This document shows positions 52,510-62,800 of a stretch of DNA of 64,000 nt, one piece after another; position 1 is the stretch's first letter, and every line of letters starts with the position of its first letter. The DNA is taken from contig NZ_KB895462.1 of assembly GCF_000374865.1 (NCBI RefSeq), positions 62,001 through 126,000 on the forward strand, in the 5' to 3' direction. The notes under the pieces were generated by a model that saw only the letters and a program-made list of their open reading frames with translations, had not been told where the DNA came from and did no database searches. A program made the position numbers and the translations under genes. The stretch is from Arthrobacter sp. 135MFCol5.1. GTDB lineage: Bacteria > Actinomycetota > Actinomycetes > Actinomycetales > Micrococcaceae.

Positions 52510-54344
52510 CCTCCGACGTCGACCGTTGCCCGCGCTGCCAACAAACCGTCCGCGCGGGAGCCACCTTTTGCGCGGCCTGCGGTGCGCCGCTTCCCAACCG
52601 GGCGGCGCGCCGCAACCGCGGCCAGGGCCCTGGCCCGCACGATGACCAGGCCGGCGCCCGGGACGGGCATGCCGCGCATGCGCCGGGGATTCCCGGTACT
52701 ATCCCGGTAGTAGAAAGGCCTCCGGCAGCACAGCCGGCGGGCATCGCATATCCGGGTACCGCTCCTGCGGGCACCGATCCGGGCAGTGCCGGCGGTTCCA
52801 CCAGGGTGGGGGCCGCTCCAGGGGGAGGAACGGGAATGGCAGTAAACCTCGAGCTTGTTCCGGCTGCGGCGGGCAAGCGGTTGGGCGCTGCCGTCATCGA
52901 CTGGCTGCCCGGCGTGGCAGTGCTGGTGGTGACGTTCGCCATCGGCTTCGCCGGGATCACCCGTTCCCGAAGCGGCGGCTTCATTGTCTACGACACCTCG
53001 TCCCTGGTGCTGTTCGGCGGCATCGGCCTCGGGCTGACCCTTGCCTACCTTTTTGTGGTGCTGGGCCTGGAAGCCCGTACCGGCAGGACCCCCGGCAACC
53101 TGCTCATGGGCATCCGCAGCGCGGACCAGGACGGCTACGCGCCCGGGGCCGGAGGTGTCTTCCTTCGGGGCGCGATCACCGGCGCGGGCATCCTGCTGTC
53201 CCTGGTGGCTGCGGTCCTGGTGGTGGTGTTCAAGTGGTTTGATGCCGCCATGTTCATCCTCGGCCCGCTGCTCCTGCTGGGTGCTGTGTGGGCGGTGCTG
53301 GTAGTGGTTTCGAGCCAGTGGGACAAAAACGGCGGGCTGCGGGCCTGGAACGACACCGCCGCCAAGACCCTCGTGTTCGACGTCAAGGCGGGGCGCGACC
53401 CCATCACCACGGGGGGCATCCAGGGCCCGTACAGCTTCGCGCCACTGGACCTTCCGCCCGTTCAGCAGGTCCTGTCTCCGGTAGCCGGGGCCAGGACGGC
53501 CACCACCGCGGCCGCCCGGCAGCCCACGCCACAGCCTGCCCCGGGGCTGGCCGCCCAGGCCCCGCAGCCGCCGGCCGCCCAGGCCCCGCAGCCGCCGGCC
53601 GCCCAGGCGCCGCTGCCGCCATCCGCCCAGCCGCAGACAGCCCTTCCCCAGGCAGTCCCGCTGCCGCCAGCAGCCCAGGCCCCGGCATCCCAATTCGCTC
53701 CACCCCAGGCGGCGGCACCCCAGGCTCCTGCACCGGCCGCTGCGGCTCCATCGCAGACCATGCCCTACACCAGCCCTGCCTCCTTCGCGCCGCCATCCGT
53801 GCAGGACGCCCCGTATCCCGCCACCGCCTATCCCGCAGCGACCCAGAACCCGCAGCCCGTCACGCCGCACGCCGCCCAGCCGGCGGCCGGCAGCCACGGG
53901 TTCGCCCCGGGCGCCCAGGCGTCCACGGCAGGCCACCGGGTGCCCGGGCCGCACCTTGACGACGACGTCGAACGTACCCAGGTGCGTTCGGATACCGGCG
54001 GGCCCGCCCCCGTGGCGGTCCTGCGGATCCGCCTGGACGACGGCCGCGACTTCCAGCTGGACCGCAGCGTCCTGGTGGGCCGCAACCCGGTAGGCCAGCC
54101 CGGGGAACAGCATGCCCAACTGCTGGCCGTGGATGATCCCGGACGCTCCATCTCAAAAACCCACCTGCATCTGCTCACCGATGGTGCGGGGATATGGGTT
54201 ACGGACCGGCAGTCCACCAACGGCAGCGCCGTGACCACCCCTGACGGCCTGCGCACCCCCTTGGCGCCGGGCGTCCCAACGTTTGTTACCCCCGGCTCCA
54301 GTGTGCATTTTGGAGACCGCACCTTTTACCTAGGACAGGCATGA
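52506..54344 (+). CDS. Zinc-ribbon / RDD membrane / FHA-domain protein
   Basis: 612 residues from a GTG at 52506. N-terminal zinc ribbon (CPRCQQTVRAGATFCAACGAP), then an RDD membrane domain from ~115 to ~290 with several helices, a Pro/Ala/Gln-rich linker with tandem AQAPQPPA units, and a C-terminal FHA domain (~500-612: LVGRNPVG, SKTHLHL, TNGSAV). The FHA domain should bind phosphothreonine, likely on substrates of the kinase encoded downstream. The zinc ribbon and RDD suggest a membrane platform. It overlaps its neighbours on both sides by 4 bases. Confidence 0.88.
   Translation: MTSDVDRCPRCQQTVRAGATFCAACGAPLPNRAARRNRGQGPGPHDDQAGARDGHAAHAPGIPGTIPVVERPPAAQPAGIAYPGTAPAGTDPGSAGGSTRVGAAPGGGTGMAVNLELVPAAAGKRLGAAVIDWLPGVAVLVVTFAIGFAGITRSRSGGFIVYDTSSLVLFGGIGLGLTLAYLFVVLGLEARTGRTPGNLLMGIRSADQDGYAPGAGGVFLRGAITGAGILLSLVAAVLVVVFKWFDAAMFILGPLLLLGAVWAVLVVVSSQWDKNGGLRAWNDTAAKTLVFDVKAGRDPITTGGIQGPYSFAPLDLPPVQQVLSPVAGARTATTAAARQPTPQPAPGLAAQAPQPPAAQAPQPPAAQAPLPPSAQPQTALPQAVPLPPAAQAPASQFAPPQAAAPQAPAPAAAAPSQTMPYTSPASFAPPSVQDAPYPATAYPAATQNPQPVTPHAAQPAAGSHGFAPGAQASTAGHRVPGPHLDDDVERTQVRSDTGGPAPVAVLRIRLDDGRDFQLDRSVLVGRNPVGQPGEQHAQLLAVDDPGRSISKTHLHLLTDGAGIWVTDRQSTNGSAVTTPDGLRTPLAPGVPTFVTPGSSVHFGDRTFYLGQA
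53556..53627 (+). repeat. 24-bp tandem repeat coding for AQAPQPPA units
   Basis: Two exact 24-bp copies (53556-53579, 53580-53603) and a third diverged one (53604-53627) in the linker of the RDD/FHA protein. Likely length-variable between strains. Confidence 0.65.
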
Positions 54345-55276
54345 ACCAGCACCCCGCCAGTGTTTCCTCCACCATCCAGCCGGGGCCGGGCCTTAGCCTC
54401 ACCTACGGCTACGGGACGGACAGGGGACTCCGCAGGGAGCTGAACGAGGATTCCTACATTGCGGCGGATCCCGTCTTCGCGGTGGCCGACGGCATGGGCG
54501 GCCACGAGGCCGGCGAGATCGCCAGCGGCCTGTGCGTAAGGGCCTTGGCCGGGATTCCGCAGCTCGCCACCGGTGAGCGGAGCATTACGGCCGCGGTCCT
54601 GCAGCAGTACCTTGTGCGGGCGGACAACTCGATCCGTGAGGCCGCGGGAGCCCGCGCCGGCACCACCCTCACGGGCGCGGTGGTGGTGGAACAGATGGGC
54701 ATGCCGTACTGGCTGGTGCTGAACATCGGCGACTCCCGCACCTACCGGCTCAGCCAGGGCCGGTTCGAGCAGATCAGCGTGGACCACTCAGAGGTCCAGG
54801 AACTCGTTGATGCGGGCGAGATCACCGCCCAGGAAGCCACCGTGCATCCCCGCCGGCACGTGGTCACCCGGGCCCTGGGCACGGGGGATGAGACGGAGGC
54901 TGACTACTGGCTCCTCCCAGTCGAGGAAGGAGACCGGGTCCTGGTCTGCTCGGACGGGCTGACCGGTGAACTGGCGGACGAGGACATCCTCCGCATCCTC
55001 AGCACCGTGGCCCAACCGCAGGACGCCGTGGACGCCCTGATCCAGGCTGCCCTGCGCAGCGGCGGCAGGGACAACGTCACGGCCATCGTGGTGGACGCCA
55101 AGAACGTGGCGAACGACGACGGCGCCGGCACCACCGCGCCACGCTACAGCCCGGCGGACCGGGACGAGGAGACGCTGCCGCGTCCGCTGGCCAACGGCGC
55201 GGTGACGCAGCCCTTGCCTGAGCAGCCGGAGGCCGGCACGGACGCCGAGGGGGAGGGCGACAATGACCGCCGCTAG
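54341..55276 (+). CDS. PP2C-family Ser/Thr phosphatase
   Basis: 311 residues. Metal ligands and signatures of PP2C are all present: RRELNEDSY (Asp37), VADGMGGHE (Asp50), GDSRTYR, SDGLT and GGRDNVT. It should remove phosphate from targets of the Ser/Thr kinase two genes on. No membrane segment is seen, so it is cytoplasmic. It starts with an ATGA overlap with the RDD/FHA gene and overlaps the next gene by 14 bases. Confidence 0.95.
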   Translation: MNQHPASVSSTIQPGPGLSLTYGYGTDRGLRRELNEDSYIAADPVFAVADGMGGHEAGEIASGLCVRALAGIPQLATGERSITAAVLQQYLVRADNSIREAAGARAGTTLTGAVVVEQMGMPYWLVLNIGDSRTYRLSQGRFEQISVDHSEVQELVDAGEITAQEATVHPRRHVVTRALGTGDETEADYWLLPVEEGDRVLVCSDGLTGELADEDILRILSTVAQPQDAVDALIQAALRSGGRDNVTAIVVDAKNVANDDGAGTTAPRYSPADRDEETLPRPLANGAVTQPLPEQPEAGTDAEGEGDNDRR

Positions 55277-57307
55277 CTACATTCCGGGTAGCTGGCTTGG
55301 TGTCGTCCGGTCCGGCACGGCCGTCCTCCTGGGCCCCGAATCACCGGCCGAACTTGCCGGTGCCCTCTGGGAACTCCTGGCAGCCCGGCCGGAACCGCAT
55401 GAGGTCCTTGCTGCCGTGACCAGCAGCTCGGGCGGGTCGCTGGCCCGCATACCCTCCTTCGGCATCCTGGACTTCAACGGTTCGCTGAGGGTCTTCCTGC
55501 GCGGCAACCTCGACCTTCGCGTGGAGCAGCCCGGCGGAGCCGTGGACCTGGACGGCCGTGACGTCACCACCTGGAACGAACGCCGGTTTGTCGTCCCCGG
55601 GATGTGCCGGCTGGACATCGCTGACGCCGGCGGAGACCAGCCCGAGCTGCCGCTCGGCGAGGGGGTGGTTTTGCTGCAGGCGCTGACGCTCGGCGTCCCG
55701 TCCGGGCCAGCCGCCGTTGCAGCCCCCGCTGCCAAGGAACGGGCCGCAACAACGGAACACCCGGCTGCAGCGGAAAGTCCTGTCGAGGCACAGGGCCCGG
55801 ACCAAGCCGAAAACCCGGTTGTCGTCGAAAGCGTGGTTGCGGTCGCAAACCCCGTGGTCGTCGAAAGCGTGGTTGCGCTGGATTCTCCAGGCACGGCCGG
55901 GGACCCGGGCGCAGAAGCCCGCTCCACCCTGACCGACTTTGCCGGGGAGGACGAGCTCCCCGGCACCCCCACTCCTGAGCACGGGGCATCCGCCGAGACG
56001 GTTCTGGCAGTGATCGATGAAGACCAGGAGGGGCTCCCCGCGGATACCGCAGACGCCGCGGAGGCCGTGGGGGAAGCCGCCGACCCTGATGCCACGATTG
56101 CCCCCGGCACCATCATCCCCCCTGACCCGGCGGACGCGTCCGGCGCGGGGGAAGACGATGGGCCGGAGGAAGATGCGCCGCCGGCCGGTGACACCGCATC
56201 GGCTGAAGCGGGTCCCGCGGTGGAAATGACCACGTCCTACGACCACCTGTGGGACCGCACCGTGATGCGGAACATCGAGGACGCGGCAGTCCGTGAGGAC
56301 CCGGACGCCGACTCCGGCCTCATCGCTGTCAGCCCGCAGCCCGCCCTGCCTGCGGCCGAACAGCCCGCCGCCCTGGGCCCGGCCGACGACGCGTCCACGG
56401 CCGGACAGCAGTCCGGTTCCGATGCCGGGCCGGGCGCCGGGCCGGGCGCCGGGGCGGACGGTTCCGCGGGCAGCGACCCAGCCTGGGGCGCCAGGCGGAG
56501 CCCCAACCCCACCCCGGATCCCGGGCCGGAAGCGCAGGCTCCCGCCGGCGGCCTCATCGATTCCGTACCGTGGCGCACCGGCGGAAACGCGGCCGCTCCG
56601 TCGTCGGCCCCGTCCGGCCCATCCTTGGGGACACCTCCTGCCGTCACCCGACCGGCAGGCCCTGAAGCATCTGCGAACCGTGCTCCCGCGCCGGCCTTCC
56701 CCGCAAGCCAGGCCCCTGCGGCAGGAACTCCCGACCAGGCCCCTGCCGCCGGCTTCGATCCCGACCATGACGGCGAGACTGTCATGAAGAGCAGCCTCCC
56801 CGGAATGGCTCCGCATCCAGCGGCTCCGGCCGCCGTCCAGGACCCCGCCAATGGACCAATGGTGCTGGCCCGCGTCTGCGCCCAGGGCCACGCCAACCCA
56901 CCCACCCGTGCCCTCTGCAGCGCCTGCGGGGGCAGCCTGCTGCCGGACGCCGTCCAGGTGGCGCGCCCCAGGCTGGGGCGGGTGCGCCTGTCCACCGGCG
57001 ATGTGCTGGACCTCGACCAGTCGATGGTCATCGGGCGGCAACCGTCGGTATCCCGCGTCCAGGGCGGTGTGATGCCGCGCCTGGTGCAGGTTGCGAGCCC
57101 GGGCGGTGACATTTCCAGGTCCCACGTCGAAGTCCGGCTCGAAGGCTGGCACGTCATGCTCTGCGACCTGAAGGCCACCAACGGCACCGTGTTGGTGCGT
57201 GAGGGCCAGCCGCCGCGCCGCCTGGCCCAGAACGAGATGGCCATCCTGCTCGATGGCGACATCGCGGAACTGGGCGACAACATCTCACTGCGTTTTGAGG
57301 AGATTCC

Positions 57308-57311
<4 letters not shown>
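55263..57311 (+). CDS. Zinc-ribbon/FHA protein with long acidic Pro/Ala linker
   Basis: 682 residues; ATG at 55263 with GGGGGAGGG upstream. The N-terminal ~145 residues form a globular domain of unknown type (SWLGVVRSGTAVLLGPE). Residues ~150-530 are a disordered Ala/Pro/Glu/Asp linker with a 12-residue duplication (VVVESVVA twice). The C-terminus has a zinc ribbon (CAQGHANPPTRALCSACGG) and an FHA domain (VIGRQPSV, SRSHVEV, TNGTVLV). It probably scaffolds phosphorylated partners of the kinase, whose gene overlaps its stop (TTGA). Confidence 0.82.
55821..55877 (+). repeat. Duplicated 21-bp segment in the linker of the FHA protein
   Basis: The same 21 bases (starting GTCGTCGAAAGCGTGG) occur at 55821-55841 and 55857-55877, 36 bases apart, coding VVESVVA twice. 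Confidence 0.7.
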
Positions 57312-59062
<1,751 letters not shown>

Positions 59063-59150
59063 GCGGCCTGCACGCACCGGCGGGGCGGCCGCTCCGCACC
59101 ACCAGCACTGACGGTTACCGCAACACTTCTGCCTTGAGGAGGCACAGATC

Positions 59151-59855
59151 ATGGGGGATCTAGCAATAGATTTCTGTGGCGAATGGTACGAGCCATCCGA
59201 CGAGGACATCTTCAACATCGGCCGCGAAGGCGACCTTGAAGTGGACGACAACCCGTACCTGCACCGGCAGTTCCTGCAGGTTGCCCGCTACGACGGCATC
59301 TGGTGGCTCAGCAACGTCGGCAGCATGCTCTCCGCCACGGTGGCCGACGCTTCCGGTGGCATGCAGGCGTGGCTTTCCCCCGGCGCCCGGATCCCGCTGG
59401 TGTTCAGCCACACGAACATTATTTTTACGGCCGGCCCGACCACCTATGAGTTCGCCGTGCACTTGAAGACGCCATCCTTCCGGCAGGAAGCCCGTGAGGA
59501 CAGCAGCGGCGGCGACACGACGATTGGACCGGTGGTCTTCACGGATGCCCAGAAGGCCCTGATCGTGGCGCTCGCCGAGCCGGTCCTCCGGCGCGAAGGC
59601 ACCGGCTTCAGCACCATTCCGTCCTCGGCCGCGGCCGCGAAGACGCTGGGCTGGGCGCTGACCCGCTTCAACCGGAAGCTGGACAACGTCTGCGACAAGC
59701 TGGACAGGGTGGGCGTCGTCGGGCTGCGCGGAGGCGGCGGCAAACTGGCGACCAACCGCCGTGCCCGGCTGGTGGAGCACGCCGTCACCACGCACCTGGT
59801 AACACCCGATGACCTGTACCTGCTGGAGAAGATGAGGGGCGTGGACGAAGGATGA
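59151..59855 (+). CDS. FHA-like protein with C-terminal HTH-like region
   Basis: 234 residues; ATG at 59151 with GAGGAGG 8 bases upstream. The N-terminal ~105 residues look like an FHA domain (FNIGREGDLEV, NPYLHRQFLQV, WWLSNVGS). Residues ~130-230 are helical with a wing-like stretch (RVGVVGLRGGGGKLATNRR), reminiscent of a winged helix, perhaps binding nucleic acid or protein. It follows the kinase gene by 88 bases and overlaps the ATPase gene by 4 (ATGA). A coupling factor between kinase and secretion ATPase is a guess. Confidence 0.7.
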   Translation: MGDLAIDFCGEWYEPSDEDIFNIGREGDLEVDDNPYLHRQFLQVARYDGIWWLSNVGSMLSATVADASGGMQAWLSPGARIPLVFSHTNIIFTAGPTTYEFAVHLKTPSFRQEAREDSSGGDTTIGPVVFTDAQKALIVALAEPVLRREGTGFSTIPSSAAAAKTLGWALTRFNRKLDNVCDKLDRVGVVGLRGGGGKLATNRRARLVEHAVTTHLVTPDDLYLLEKMRGVDEG

Positions 59856-62800
59856 GGATCCGCCTGACACTCCGCCGCGAGCCCGCCGACGCCAAGGATC
59901 TGGCCGTCACGGTGGACGGCCTGGCCACTGTGGCCGACATCGCCACCGTGTTGTGGGCTGCTGATCCGGACCGGAAAGGAACGCCCCCTCCGGAGAACCT
60001 CTCGCTGCGCATCGATGAAGCGTTCGTCGGTGCCGGCATCAGCGGAAATGTCCTGGCCCGCCAGGACAACCTGCTCGAATCAGGCCTGCGCCCCGGCTCG
60101 GTGGTATCGCTGGCCCAGGTCAGCGAGCAATTCCATGAGCCCGGCGCCGGCCGCGGACCGGCTGCGGCCACCTTGCGTGTCCTGTCAGGGCCCGACGTCG
60201 GCCGTGAATTTTCGCTGCCCACCGGCACCAGCTACATCGGCCGGGACCGGGACGTCGATATCCGCCTCACGGACCCCCTCACCTCCAAGCGGCATGCCCG
60301 GATCACCGTGGCGGAGGGCATCGAGATCGTGGACACGAACTCCGCCAACGGCCTGTTGATGGACGGACTTCCCGTCACGCGCGCAACCCTGAACTCCTCC
60401 GACACGGTGACGCTGGGGGACACCACGGTCACCGTGGTTCCGCTGGGCCACAACCATGCGGCAGCGCCGACGTCGCCCCTGGTGGACTTCAACCGTTCCC
60501 CGCGGGTGGTGCCCCGCTTCGAGGTGCCCAAACGGGTCCTGCCCTCTGGCCCCAAACGCCCCGAAGACCACCCCTTCCCGTACATCATGCTGGTGGCGCC
60601 GCTGATGATGGGCGCCGTGATCTTCGCGGTCACGCAAAACGTGCTGTCCATGGTGTTCATGCTGATGATGCCGTTGTTCATCGTGGGCCATTACGTGGAC
60701 CAGAAGATGCGGACCAGGAAGCAGCAGAAGGAGCAGCTCAAGCAGTTCCGGGCGTCCATGGCGGCGCTCCGGCAGGACCTGACGGAACTGCAGCAGGTGG
60801 AGCGGGCTGTCCGGCTGCAGGAAGCACCGTCGGTCAGTGACACGGTGGATGCCATCTATAAGCTGGGCCCGCTGCTGTGGACCCACCGCCCGGAGCATTC
60901 CTCGTTCCTGGGCCTCCGGTTTGGGCTGGGCACGGCGCCGTCCCGGGTCCCGCTGGAGGAACCCTCCAGCAATGACACCGAAGTACAGTACAGCCGCGAA
61001 ATCCAAGACTGCATCAAGCAGTTCAGCGAGATCGAAGGCGTTCCGGTTGTCTCCCAGCTGCGGACCTCCGGTGCCTTGGGCATCGCCGGTGCCCGCGGCC
61101 TGGTGGACGATGTGGCCCGGGGAATGGTGCTGCAACTGGTAGGCCTGCATTCCCCGGCCGAGGTTGTCCTCACCGCCATCACATCCGCCCAGTCGCGCGG
61201 GCGCTGGGATTGGCTGCAGTGGCTGCCGCACGTCGGCTCCGGCCACAGCCCGCTGGGCGGGGACCACCTTGCGGCGGGCTCGGCCGGCGGATCCTCCCTG
61301 CTGGCCCGGCTTGAGGACCTGGTGGACGCCCGCGAAGCCGCGGCCAAGCGGTCGGGTCCGGAGCTGCGCCCGGGCATCGACCCCGACAAGCACGACCTCG
61401 AAGAGCCTGTCCTGCCCGCCGTGCTGGTGGTCGTGGAGGATGACGCGCCCGTCGACCGCGGCCGGCTGACCCGGCTGGCCGAGCGGGGACCCGATGCCGG
61501 CGTCCACGTCCTGTGGGTGGCCACGGACATCCAGGCGCTGCCGGCCGCCTGCCGCGACTTCATGGTGGTGGACGGCGAGCACGGCACCACCACCGGACAG
61601 GTGCGCCTGGGCCGGCACACCTACCCGGTCAGCTGTGAGAGCGTGGACGCGGAGCTGGCGGCCCAGCTCGCGCGGATGCTGGCTCCCGTGGTGGATGTGG
61701 GCAAGCCGGTCAACGACGACTCCGACCTGCCGCGGGCCGTTTCGTATGCCACCCTGATCGGCAAGGACTTCCTGGACAACCCGCAGGCGGTGGCCGAGCG
61801 CTGGACCGAAAACAACTCCGTGCACGCCACCGCCGTGGCGAACCGCAAGGACAACGGCACCCTCCGCGCACTCGTGGGTTCCAAAGGCATCGAACCGCTC
61901 TACCTCGACCTGAAGAATGAGGGCCCGCACGCCCTGGTGGGCGGTACCACCGGTGCAGGAAAGTCCGAGTTCCTGCAGTCCTGGGTCATGGGCATGGCCG
62001 CCGCCTACAGCCCGGACCGGGTGAGCTTCCTGTTCGTCGACTACAAGGGCGGCGCCGCGTTCGCGGACTGCATCAACCTGCCGCACACCGTGGGACTGGT
62101 CACCGACCTTTCCCCGCACCTGGTGCGCCGGGCCCTGACGTCCCTGCGCGCCGAGTTGCACTACCGCGAACAGCTGCTGAACCGGAAGAAGGCCAAGGAC
62201 CTGCTGGCACTGCAGCGGGAAGCCGACCCGGACGCACCGCCCTACCTGATCATCATCGTGGACGAGTTCGCCGCCCTGGCCAACGAGGTTCCCGAGTTCG
62301 TTGACGGCGTGGTGGACGTGGCGGCCCGCGGACGGTCCCTGGGCCTGCACCTCATCCTGGCCACCCAGCGGCCGGCCGGTGTCATCAAGGACAACCTCCG
62401 CGCCAACACCAACCTTCGCGTGGCCCTCCGCATGGCCGACGAGGAGGACGCCACGGACATCCTGGGCGTCCCGGACGCTGCCTATTTCGATCCCGCCATC
62501 CCCGGCCGCGGCGCAGCCAAGACCGGCCCGGGCAGGATCCAAGGGTTCCAAACCGGTTACGCGGGCGGCTGGACCACGGACAAGCCGCAGCGGCCGCAGA
62601 TCGACATCGTGGAGATGGCCTTCGGTTCCGGTCCCAGCTGGGAGGCGCCCGCGCCCGACAAGCCCCTGGCGCAGGAGCCTGCCGGCCCCAATGACATTGC
62701 ACGGATGACGTCCACGATCGTGCACGCGGCGGACTCGCTGGACATCAGGGCGCCCCGCAAGCCGTGGCTGGATGAGCTGGCCAAGACCTACGACTTCTCC

